From Thuidium tamariscinum (lineage: Eukaryota > Streptophyta > Bryopsida > Hypnales > Thuidiaceae), in NCBI GenBank assembly GCA_947034885.2, contig OX344755.2, forward strand, positions 5,210,501 through 5,274,500: 64,000 bases of DNA, in the 5' to 3' direction. Below, piece by piece: positions 23,025 to 33,968 of the stretch (its first letter is position 1; each line of letters begins with the position of its first letter). The notes beneath the pieces are model-generated. The model did not search any database. It saw only the letters and a program-made list of their open reading frames with translations, and was not told the origin of the DNA. A program made the translations under genes and the position numbers.

Positions 23025-23454
23025 TTTTTTCATGCCCTCAGTGTAAATTAAAAAAAAATCTTCCATAAATGAACATTTGGCTAAAAACCCGGAACCCGTT
23101 CTAAGATCAAGCGATCGTTGGAATAGCGAGCGATCGTTTGTTGGACCCGTTAAAACGTCCGTCGTCGTCGGGACTGACTGACGGTGGCGACAGAGCAGCG
23201 GGATATATGGCGTCCATCATGGTGAGAAGAGCCGGGTGGGGGACTGGGAGCCTTCATCCACGGTGACAGATGCCAGAAATCCCTGAAATTGCAGAAACTC
23301 CAGAAGGCCCAGAAGGCCCAGAACTTCCAGAAATCCCTGAAATTGCAGAACGCCCAGAACGCCCAGAATTCATGTATTATAATTGAAGCTGGGATTCTGC
23401 CATGTAAGTTGAAAGGAAATTGCTTGCTGTCAAAGCTTGGAAGTCAGTACACTC
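23025..23454 (+). pseudogene. GC-rich gene-derived segment with PE-dipeptide repeats
   Basis: Base composition shifts abruptly to GC-rich with many CpG (GATCGTT, CGTCGTCGTCGGG). A 38-codon frame from 23,270 to 23,386 encodes a PEIPEIAE/PEGPEGPE low-complexity peptide from a duplicated CAGAAATCCCTGAAATTGC unit. ATGGCGTCCATCATG|GTGAGA at 23,213 resembles a first exon, but no plausible continuation was found. It is likely the 5' part of the decayed gene that follows; the family is not recognised. Confidence 0.4.
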
Positions 23455-25340
23455 GCACTGGCCGAGAATTCTGGAAGCTCCCTTACTCGGGGTTTTTCAT
23501 TATTGCGCTAACTTACTACTTTGAAACTCAGCGACCTGCTCGGATTTGATTTCGTAGCGGTCTTGGAACGTTGTGATTCTCCGCCGGGCTGGGCTTCGTG
23601 AGTGCATCGATTGCTTGCTTCTCGAGTTTGACCCACAGCGCTGGGTTTGGTCGAATTTTGACAGGGTACTAAGCAAACGTGGTTTTGGTTATGTCTTGCA
23701 ATTCGTTTGTAGCCCGGGTTTGTAGCACATTGTTTTTCATTTCCTTAGTGGATTTAAGGGTTTTGAGTAGTGCTCTAATCTTGGTACCCGACTTTGGGTA
23801 TTCTGAATGTTGTTTTGAGGGTCATGGAAACGAAGGTCTGGATGTTTCAAGTTTTAAGGTAGAGAATCATGCTTTTTTGAAAGCTAAGCAATGAGTATGT
23901 AGATGAGTTGCTCTTGGTAGAAGTTGACGAGATTGGGTTCTTAATGGTTTAAGTATCCTGTGCCTTACATGCGTGGTTTTAACAGTGTGGAAATTCTTGG
24001 AACTTGCACTGAGGGATTTTCTTATTGTTTTTCTCGGGGGCAGGCTGAAAGTGAAGAACGATACCGACAATGTGGATATGGTGTATTGGGAAATCTTACC
24101 CAGCACTTGAAGGGAGCTCCCTCCTTGCAGGTGATCCTCGTCTTCTTCAAAAGCTTCCGTTTATTGTTGAGTATTTGGGAATGGGAGTTCGCACATAAGA
24201 GGTGGGACCCTGAACTGTCCTCATTTAAGGGTGCAGTTTGATTCCCGAGTCCAAAGTTTTGGCGTGATCTTTTCTAGAAAGGCAATGCAAAAGGTAGCAC
24301 AGAATAACGAACTTTGCACAAAAAATACTGGATGTTGGTATAATTAGTTACGTGATTTATCAAATTTGGAAGTTGCAGTGTTGTAAAAATATCTCCGTCC
24401 TGTAATGTGCTCAATATATTCTGATGGATTTGCTCACATACAAGGTTCTATGACCGATTAGAATTAGAATCGATGATACATTGAGAGGATTAATCAGTAG
24501 ACCATCAGATTATTATTATTATTATTTTTTAAAGAATTTTGATAACAAATGGCGAACCACTCATTGCATTAAAAGAAACCAGAAGGCTTCGTCCAGCAAT
24601 TCTTGATGAGACATTGTTTAGTGGTGAGATCTGGGAGTCGCTTATCGATGACGTTATTAAGTTAACTTAGTTGAATGATGGGCTTGAATGTAAAGCGATT
24701 GAGCTAATGGATAAGTTAGCGATTGCACAGTCGTCAGTCTTGTCTTCTAACTTTGTAAGGTACGACTGCTGGCTGCTTATCAGTGGAGTGAAGGACATCG
24801 GCAGAATTCTTTAATGCTCAATTACTCTAATCCTCTGTATTCGTCAGTGGGTCAGTGTTGGACTTCGAGCCCCCCTTGTCGTTGTTAATCATCAATGTCA
24901 GAAAATAACTCCGAGTGCCACCAACTTATTAGAGTCATGAATGGAAAATCCAGTCTGCATCGCTTCAATGATTTCTGTTTTTTCCAGAGCAATCCTGTAA
25001 TTGCACTGCAACCACTGCGCACTTGGCAGTGCTTGTCGCTTCCTTTTATCTATTTGGATTACCTTATCGCTTTCTCTTTTATCCTTAGTGATGTGTGTCA
25101 TGCGTGAGGTGTTTTCCTTGCTTTTTAATGTACTTGTCAGCTGTCGATGCTGTACAGTCTCTGGCCTGTACTAATCAGTGAAAGGTAGTCTACGCTGTTG
25201 CAGGCAACTCTTCTGGGAGAAGATGAGGGTCCTCAGAGTTGTACCATTGCAAGACTCGACAGTCGAGCCAGTTTCCCCGCCCAGACGAGAGCACTTGTGC
25301 TAGGACGTCGAGTTCGAGCAACCCATCCATGAGAGTGCTC
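23455..25340 (+). pseudogene. Decayed gene segment, tandem unit 1
   Basis: GC-richer than its surroundings and duplicated downstream. Two exon-like pieces are visible. Bases 24,044-24,130 lie between CAG and CAG|GTGATC and encode 29 residues (AESEERYRQCGYGVLGNL...). Bases 24,542-24,667 encode GEPLIALKETRRLRPAILDE and continue, but hit an in-frame TAG at 24,668 before resuming in frame. The first piece weakly resembles HEAT/ARM scaffold helices, which is a guess. Stops and missing continuity argue for a pseudogene, though a split gene with unusual introns cannot be excluded. Confidence 0.5.
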
Positions 25341-26560
25341 GCGGTCCAAGAATTCGGGAAACTCTCCTATTCTGAGTTTTCATGATTGCGCTGCTGTGAA
25401 ACTGACCGACCTGCTCGGATTTGAATTTGTTGCGGGACTAGACTGCGTGAGTGCGTCTAGTGCTTGCTTCTCTGGGTTGGTTGACCTTTGGGGAGCTAAG
25501 TTCACTAGCGCTGGGTTTTGCCGAACATTGACAGGGTAAGCAACACGTTTTTTAAAAACTTTTTGGGCTTTGTTTGTAGCGCATTGTCTTTTTTATTCAT
25601 TGCGTAGTGGCTTTTCAAGGTTTTGAGTAGTAGTGGTATTCTAGTCTTGTATGGGCTTGGTACCGAGTTTGGCGATTCTGAACGTTTGTTGTGGCTCTGG
25701 ATGTTTCAAGTTTTAAGGTAGAAAATTATGCTTTTTGTGTCCGTCATGAAGTATTGAACCAATCATGTAGGAATGTGCTGTCATTGGGATCTTCCTCAAT
25801 AGAACTCACTGGAGAGAGATCGGTTTGTACTAGAGCCGAACTCTCTGAAGATAGACTCCCTATCACGGTGTTTGCGTTTCTTCTGCATTCTTCAATGTGC
25901 CGAGCTCTCTTGAGCTTCAAGTTTGATCACTATGAATGATTATTTTCCGTATGCAATCATTCACAGGGCTAAACTCTCTTGAAATCGACTGTCTATCACT
26001 GTGGACGATCGATCTTGAGCAATCATGCAATGAACTAAACTCTCTTGAGATCAAAATCAGGACTATAGAGAAGCCTTCGTTTGTTCAAGATTAATGGTCA
26101 TAGATAATTCTTGAAGTCGTACTTACACCCGACTCTTGCTAATTGAAGGCCAACCAAAGAGTAGATGAGTTGCTGTTGGTAGAAGTTGACAAAACTGGGT
26201 TCTTAACGATTTTAGTATCCTGCAACTTACATGTGTGAACTTAACAGTGTGGAAATTCTTCGTACCTGCAGAGATTTTCTTATTGTTTTACCCGGGGACT
26301 GACTATATAAACGTGAAGAATGATACCGACAATGTGGACATGGCGTAATGCGGAGCTCTTGCCCAGCACTTGAAGGGAGCTTCCGTCTTTCAGGTAATCC
26401 TCGTCTTTGCAGAAGCTTCAATTTGTTGTTGAGTATTTGGGAATGGGAGTTCTCATGTAAGAGGTGGGGTTGTAGGATGATCTGAACTGCCCTCTTTAAC
26501 CCGTGAAGCCTTGCGCATCTGAAAAGTCGATGCACCATCGTCAACCTAGATTGTAACCTT
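25341..26560 (+). pseudogene. Decayed gene segment, tandem unit 2
   Basis: The start repeats unit 1 from 23,460: AAACTCTCCTATTCTGAG versus AAGCTCCCTTACTCGGGG, both followed by GACCTGCTCGGATTTGA. The end (26,160-26,470) repeats 23,890-24,200. The exon-like EERYRQ stretch of unit 1 is broken here by CGA to TGA and by a frame change. It also contains degenerate AACTCTCTTGAGATC motifs at 25,970-26,060, repeated in unit 3. Confidence 0.6.
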
Positions 26561-27420
26561 CTAAATACTCATTTCTGGTATTCGATTTTTGTACGCAAAT
26601 CATTCATAAAACCAAGCTCTCTTGAGATCGAATATCCTTCACTTTCGACGATCATTCTTGAGCAATTATGCAATGAACTAAACTCTCTGGAGATCAAAAT
26701 CAGACAATTGAGAAGCCTGCTTCTGTTCAAGATGAATGGTCATTAAAATAATTCGTGAAGTCGTACTCACATTCGACTTGTTAAGGCCACCCAGAGAGTA
26801 GATCAGTACACAATATAGTGGAATTAGGTAGCATTTACAATTAGGTTGCCTTGCATCAAGAAGGTTACTTTACAAGTCATCCAAGTCGACAAATATTTCT
26901 AAAAATATTTCCATTTGAACATATGAAAGTTCATGAGTCCCAGTTACAGCAATATTTAATTCTAAAGTAGTTCATTCTTATACAATAACTGAAAATATCT
27001 ATCTAATGTCAAATGTCAAGAAATTAGTGTGAGGCAACCCAATTTCACTATCCCGTGTAGATGAGTTGCTGTTGGCAGAAGTTGACAAGATTGGGTTCTT
27101 AATGGTTTTAGTATCCTGTGCCTTACATGCTAGAACTTAACAGTGTGGAAATTCTTGGTACTTGCAGGGATTTTCTTATTGTTATTCCGGGGGCAGACTA
27201 TATAAACGTGAAGAATGATACCAACAATGTTGACAATGATACCGTAATGCGGAGCTCTTGCCCAGCACTTGAAGGGAGCTCCCTCCTTGCAGGTGATCCT
27301 CGTCTTCTGCAAAAGCTTCCATTTATTGTTGAATATTTGAGAAGGAGAGACTGCACTTTTAACCCCTAAAAGATTTGCTCGTCTGAAAAGTCGATGTGCC
27401 CTAGATTGTAACATTTTCAC
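26561..27420 (+). pseudogene. Decayed gene segment, tandem unit 3 (partial)
   Basis: Bases 26,600-26,797 repeat 25,950-26,155 of unit 2 (AATGAACTAAACTCTCTGGA, GAAGTCGTACT). Bases 27,057-27,350 repeat the GTAGATGAGTTGCT...TTATTGTTGA stretch. The exon-like piece reads EEWL-type stops (GAA GAA TGA). A 250-bp TIR element separates the halves. Confidence 0.6.
26798..27065. mobile_element. 250-bp TIR element with 9-bp target duplication
   Basis: GTAGATCAG at 26,798-26,806 and GTAGATGAG at 27,057-27,065 flank the insert. Units 1 and 2 read GTAGATGAG without interruption. Termini TATAGTGGAATTAGGTAGC and, reverse-complemented, ATAGTGAAATTGGGTTGCC form the TIR. Non-coding. Confidence 0.8.
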
Positions 27421-29489
27421 CAAGAAAATAAAGCTTGAATAGTTAGCAAGCTTCAATTTATAATAAACTTTTTGAATAGAAATCCAAAAACTGAGAATTA
27501 TTGCAGTTGCAAGCTTCATTTAGAATCCAAATTATGCAGTATTGTGATTTTTTCATTTTCTTTTCTTTTCAAATGTTTTTTAAAATGTCAGCTGAAAAAA
27601 TTATATTTATCTATAACTTTATTTGATCCTTAATCTTGAAAGGACTAGGTGTTCAAATTTTGAACAATGGATGAATGGAAATACATCCCAAGGATACAAA
27701 AATACATTTTTTCTTCCATCGATTGTTTTGAAGATTCTTGTGTCAATTCTTTAATATTTGTATGGTATAGATTTTTGAAGACTTTACATTGCAAATTTTC
27801 TATTATTTAATTGGTATTGGTAGGTTTAGCTTCAAAAAACAACCTTTTGAGTTCAAAAAAAGTCTTTCAAAAATAGGTTGCATGAAATAGTGAAATTAAA
27901 ATCTTTAAAAATCATTACGATTAGAATTTAATACTTTGAAGTTCAAGGAGAAAAATTCTTGTGGAAATAAAAAATATACACTTGTTGATCTAACCATATG
28001 GATATGACCTATGAATCATATTTTATAACTATTATTTATTATTAAATTATTATTCTATATTGCATTTTATAATATGTCTTTATAATTTTGGAATTTGGAC
28101 AATTTTATAATTCTTTAGGGGTCAAAGGCTTATGGAGCGTATTTTAGACTTTTAGAAAACTTGGATAAGTTCTCTTGACTTCATATATTGTATTTTTTGC
28201 ACAAAAAATTCTATTATAGCTTCCCCTTGTAATATTCTATCCATGAAACTTTGTTGCTTGTCATTTTGATGAATATTACAGTAGTTATAATATTTTTGGG
28301 TTTCAATGTCAAAGTGGGTATCTGAAATGTGTTCTAAAATAGATTAGTTATTGCTATTTGGTTGGATAGATTGATACTTAAACAAAAAAAATTTTAACCA
28401 CTCAATTTGATTTGTGATATGAAAGTTATGAGGAGTTTCTTTTTGGAAACAATCAAGTAGAGAAGCACTAGAAGCTAAATTAGTTTAAATGATTTTTAAA
28501 ATTTTAAAATAAGAACATGGGATACACATTTCTTACTAAAACATTCTCACCTTTGGAATTGACAATTTTCAAATTCTTGTCAAAGTTATGAACAATTTAG
28601 TTTTTCCTTCATCAAGTACTACCTCCTATTTTATAATTTTTTTTAAAGATGAATATGAAAGTCTTTTTGGATAGTTTTTTTAATGTTCTTACAACCCATT
28701 TTGCAACTCATCAACTATAGCACAAGTTATAGGGCATATGCGGGTTTTTTCTCTTAGAATGTTGAAGGACAAAAGTTCTTTGGGGAGGGCTTCGAAAACC
28801 TATTCTTTGAAGTTTAGACACATTGATCTTGCAATTCTTTGGGGGGGAGAGGTAATGTGAAATTTTGAGTAGATTTACTTGAATAAGTTAACTCAAAGAT
28901 CCTACAATAAGATTTGTTAAAGAATAAGTATTGATGAAAATCATATTTTTGCTTTGGATATGAGTATTTCGAAGCAATTTTTTTGCTTCAAATCATTATA
29001 AACCTTCAATGGTTAATGTAAAAGTTTCAAATTATTCAAATATGTATTGTAATGGACTTAGCATTATTTTCATTGTTTATGTTAAGAAATCACAATAATT
29101 TGATTTTTCTATAAAATCTAAAATTTAGAAAATAAATATATCAATTATATGAAATGATGAATTTAACTTAATAGTAGCATTTGACTTGAAGTTCATTGGC
29201 AAGGGTGTTTTGGGTGTAAAACATAAAATAATTACTTGATAAATTTTTACACTAATCTTTCCTTCTACTTGTATACCTTCAAAAAAGTTTGAATTAAATG
29301 GATAGGTTTTACTATATTTATTAATGTATTTTTTTTTGTTGCAAAAGTTATAATTATGACAAATTTTTATAGAAGTAATTGAAATTTTGCAAAGTGATAA
29401 ATAATAGTGAGTCATTATGTAAATATAAGATTGATTCTTGAACATAATATAAAAAACTAAATTTTGCTTAGACATGATATTTGGCCATT
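27421..29489. other. AT-rich spacer, no gene seen
   Basis: Homopolymer-rich and A/T-dominated. The 116-codon minus-strand open frame at 29,125-29,475 is composed of K/N/I/Y/F codons, as expected for AT-rich noise, and shows no motif. Nothing supportable. Confidence 0.5.
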
Positions 29490-30165
29490 TAGCAATGGAC
29501 TTGGCCCTTAAGGGATTGAGGTTGTAAGTTCAATTTATAAGTCCAAAGTTTTCGTGTGATCTAAAAGGACAAAAGGTAAAAGGTAGCACTAAATAACAAG
29601 CTTTGTATGAAGAATTATTGGATGTTGGTATATCTAATTATATGATTTACCAAATTTGGAATGTCTATTAATGTAAAAATGTCTTCATCCTATTCATCAT
29701 GGGGCTTATTTTGCATTGGTGAGATTGTGGAGTTGCATATCAATAATGTTATTTGAGCCCTTCCTGTCATTCTCAACAATCATGGCTCTAAATTCCATCC
29801 AATCTATACTCTAAATTGCTACAATAATTCTAGTTAATGGAAGCAATTAGGTAATTGCATTGCAACCCTTGTGCACCTAATAGTACTTTATTGCTTTGTT
29901 TCACCTACTTGGTTATTCCTTGCTCTTTTAGCCTATGTGTATCTTGCATGAGTTGCTTCTCTTACTTTTGAATGTCTTTTGTTAGTTATTAAAGTTCTAC
30001 AATCTTTGATAAGAACTAATTAGTGAAAGTTATTTCAGGCAATTTTTTTTGAAGACAATGGGAGTTCTTTATGTTGTACCACTACAAGATCATTGTTGAG
30101 TTAGTTTTCCCTAGATGAGATTACTGAAGTCATTCAATTTGAGCTACCCATTCAAGAAAGTGATA
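29490..30165 (+). pseudogene. AT-shifted copy of pseudogene unit 1
   Basis: Colinear with 24,240-25,335 apart from deletions. CCAAAGTTTTCGTGTGATC matches CCAAAGTTTTGGCGTGATC, and ATTGGATGTTGGTATA matches ACTGGATGTTGGTATA. GTGAGATTGTGGAGTTGC matches GTGAGATCTGGGAGTCGC, and TGTACCACTACAAGA matches TGTACCATTGCAAGA. Differences are mostly C to T and G to A. It lies directly upstream of the DUF688 start codon, so it may form part of that gene's leader or promoter. Confidence 0.7.
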
Positions 30166-30247
30166 ATGTACAAGTGTCAATGTTTTTATACCTATCTACT
30201 TTTGTATTGAGGGTTGGTACTTTACATATATAAGCAAGTTTGGTAGA

Positions 30248-33200
30248 ATGGAACAAATGGTAGGGGAAGACAATAAAAAGAGTGCAAGGAGGAGTAAGAA
30301 TACCATCTTCAAAGAAGCCTTTTTTGTCAATGATGACCATACCTATAGTATAGACCAATTAAAAAGCAATGATGGAGAATTGCCACTTTTTTATTCTAGT
30401 AGTCCTCATCTTAGTAGCAAAGCCAGTGATTTGAACTTTCATTACAAGCCTGTAGAGCCCAAATGGCCATTAGATAGCCAAGAGAGTGGATCATGGGCAA
30501 GTAGCTTCCGATTTGAGCTAGACACTCAAGATGACGAGAGGTTGCAAGCAATATTGAAACGGGATGAACAAATCCCTGATGGAGAAGCCAATCTAGGGCA
30601 AAAGCTTACTGATTGTCATAGCTTGATGGATTCTGGCACTGTTGACAATGGAAGTTTTCGATTTACAAGAAATGAGGTGCTTCAAAGTAGCAACCAATAT
30701 GAAAAATTGAAGTCGCCAAAGCAACTTGGTTCTTTTGGATTTACCACAGGCTTTAATGCCAATGAGAGCCAAGGATATGATAATGTTGCACAATCTGGAG
30801 GTAGATTGGATGATGGACTTGCTCGCATCAAAGTCGCTCTAAATGATAATGTCATTGCATCACCAAGGAGAGAAGTTCTACGAAGGCTACGTGATTTGAA
30901 GGCTTACCCATCAAGTCCTAAACTTTCTCCACAAGATATTGCAAAGTACCAAAAAGAAAAGGCCAAAATGAGTATCATGAAGGATGATATTCAACAAAGT
31001 TTTCAAAAACCTTCGTTGAAAAATGAGTACCTTGATATACATGGGAGCTTGAAACCTATTAGTCACGATCATTGCAAATTCCAAACAAATATGTCAAGTG
31101 AGCTAGAAATTACGGAGTTCAAAGAGAAGAGGCGACTCACACCATTAAAGCTTCAACGTAGTCCTCAGAGAATTCCTCGATCACCTTCACCAATGCACTC
31201 AACCACTCTCACATTGAGATTCAAAGATGATAGAATTAACAAACACTCCAAGCAAGACAAGATTCTGGTGAAAAATATCAACAACCCTTGTCCAGATCAT
31301 GTTCACTCTAAGCATGCTGCAGTTCCATTTAAGTGGGAAGACGAGCCTGGTAAACCTAAGACTATAGCAACTGTTGTAGATCGAGTACTAGCTCGTCGAC
31401 TCTCAAGAGATGGGATAGACTTTATGGAATTGCGATTGGACTCCCCAAAAGGTGATGTCAATTCTTCTATTAAGAATGGGCATTCTCAAAAAGAAATTGA
31501 CCCAAATGCATTGGAACTAAGCTTATCAAGTTCTAGCAATGTGGATCAACGGAGTGGAAGCCATAGATATTATGGTAGAGAGTATTTGAGAGGGCTTTCA
31601 AGAGATGGAAGTTCAAGAATGTCTACCAAAAGATTTTCTTCTACTGAGAAAGAGACACTCATTGATCTTGATGGATCTGCAGCTGCAAAATTTTTGGTAG
31701 AGGCATTTGAATCACCTTCTAGATCACACGGCTCTTCACCTACATTTCTTGTGCCTTTCAAGTGGGAAGATGCTCCTGGCAAAGCCAAAGTGGAGACAAT
31801 AGTACAAATACCTGATAATGTGCTTCAATTGCCTCCTCGGCTAGCTCTTCCATCACTTAGTAGACCTGAAAGTTTCTCCAACAGCAAGCATAGGGCTTCC
31901 TCTTCATTTGGTGGTTTTTTCTTGCCTTGTTTGGCAATGCCAATGTCAGTTCATCAAAAGGAGTTCACTTCTAGTTACAATCTACCTCCAAGGTTGTCGG
32001 ATCCACCAAAACGTCTTACACGCTTTGGTTTAATCAGTCTCTGCAATTCAACACCCAAAGAAGGATGTCAAGTTTGGATGTCAAAATCTGAAACCTCAAT
32101 TTCTCTCAACTCTAAGAAGTCGTCGATTGATGTTCAACAAATAGTGGATAGAAAATGCACCAATCTATCCATTTCACAGTTGAAAATGAAGTCTAATGAG
32201 CCTTCATTACCCACCAAAATCTTGTGTGGTCCTACCAAATATACTAGTGAGACCTCAGGATCTAGTATTATGTTTTCAAGTGGGGATTTGGAAGACTTTA
32301 GCATACAAATCCAAAAATCAGCATCCAAGTCAAGTTCAAACACTTCCTATGAGAATATTGAGGAGGATTTGGCAGAATTTCCAGAGGTTGCAACAACTAA
32401 ATTGGTTGTAGACACTATATTTCTTGATAGGAAGGGAGCTCCAACATCAAGTGGTTATCTTAATAGCCAAGGCAAATCCCTTGTTCTAGGAACCTTGACA
32501 AAATTGCAACCAAAGACATCAAGTTCAAGCCCCGAAGCCTCTCCAAGGAAACCTTCTAGACTTGCTTATACAATGCCCTCTGTAGCAGAACAACTTTTTG
32601 CTTCATGTAGTACTTCTGGTAGAAGACAACTCCTTCAAGACCTAAGTCCTCGATTACTCCATCAATTATCTAGTAGAAAGCACTCTAGGAGCCATTCAAG
32701 TGCCAACATCCTTTATCAACACTTAACATTAGCTAGTGAAGAAAAGGTTGTATCTCCATCATCATCATACAATACTTCCATAGAAATTTTTTCTTCATCT
32801 ACAAATCAGCAAACTCCCAAGGCAGTTGTTTCTAAGCCTCCACCTACCAAACCACGCCGACACATTCGACTCATGGTGAGCTTGAATACATTCATTTCTT
32901 ATTGAATTCATTGTTTTAAGGATGAAGTTATTCTTAAAGTTCTAAATGCTAGAAAACCAAAAGATCTTTTAGAATGTCAAGATAGTGTAGACAAAATAGT
33001 CCATTCTTTGTTTGGATTTTATTCACAAAGTCAAATTTTCCACCAAATTTAATGCTTTATATATAGTTTGAAAGTTGAAAAAAGGAGAAAAAATGTAATT
33101 AAATCTGAAGTGTAAACAATTGTCCTACCATCCCTTTATCCCCCATTGAACATAATTTTCCACCTATAATTTTCAAAAATGTGTGGATGTGCTATACTCA

Positions 33201-33968
33201 TCAACACCCAATAACATTGTTTTGAAAGTGATTCAAATCAAATGTGAACCTTGTAGACTAAGAAATGGATTAGTATTATATTGGTGAAAGATTGGTGGTG
33301 AATTCTTGAACAACTTGTGCATCCTTTTAGCCTTTGAATTTAATTTTGAATTAAATTTTTTTAACTATTACTTCTCTTTGTTTAATGTGTCTCAAACCAA
33401 ATACCTTTTGTCTCTCTTTTATAGATTTTAGAATATTAGTAGTTAGTTGTAATATTTGATGAAGTAATGATATGCAGAGAATTGTCTTTATGAAGAATGG
33501 ATCTACTTGTCTCCAACTTTGCATACATATGTTCTTATTGTGTGTGCACTAAACTTGTAAGAATTTCACTACAAAATGTAATAATAAGATGTAGTTTAGA
33601 ATTTTGTCTTTGTACAAGGTTGCATTGAATTCATAAACATCATATTATTTAAAAATTCCACATACAAAATAAAGAATACTTATCAAAGCTATCTAGGATT
33701 TTTTAGGAAATAAGGTAAAGAGTTTTTTTACTTGTGCTCTATTGCTTTTAACAAATTTTTTGTTACTTTACATTTTAATGTTTCAAAATTTCTAAAGCTA
33801 GAATTCAACTAACAATTTTTGTGAAATTGTTTTTAGTCATCTATATTTAGAAGTCTCAAGCGTGTACTCAGCAAAAAGAAAAAAAGTCTCAAGCAAAGTG
33901 AACCAATGCTTACATACCTCAAGGGTGGAAAATCACTCACTACAGATTTTCGATTCAAGACAATTTAA
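30248..33968 (+). CDS. DUF688-family plant protein, two coding exons
   Basis: Coding exons 30,248-32,875 and 33,837-33,968 give 919 aa. The donor ATG|GTGAGC and acceptor TTTTTAG|TCATC keep phase 0. The second exon adds a basic 43-residue tail (SSIFRSLKRVLSKKKKSLKQ... to TI-stop). Without splicing, the frame would end nine codons later with an unrelated peptide. The DUF688 signature VPFKWEDEPGKPK is at residues 359-371 and a second copy, VPFKWEDAPGKAK, at 502-514. The rest is Ser-rich and probably disordered, with RSPSP-type and PPTKPRRH basic stretches. No signal peptide or membrane segment is seen. The family is plant-specific and its biochemical role is unknown. The start is the first Met, and another follows three codons later. 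An intron in the 3' UTR (33,976-34,310, GTACTT...TTGCAG) is plausible. The codons are AT-rich like the region. Confidence 0.85.

Noticed and set aside
21321-23028. Single large Pack-type transposon with 250-bp TIRs
   Set aside because: Possible, but the sequence at 40,119-40,260 acts as an empty site for the right arm alone, favouring two separate insertions.
23200-23396. First exon MASIM followed by a PE-repeat exon
   Set aside because: The implied intron (23,229-23,269) would be about 41 bp, too short to be convincing, and the frame ends almost at once.
29125-29475. 116-codon minus-strand open frame
   Set aside because: Composition (K, N, I, Y, F, S) is what AT-rich noise gives; no motif, no splice partners.
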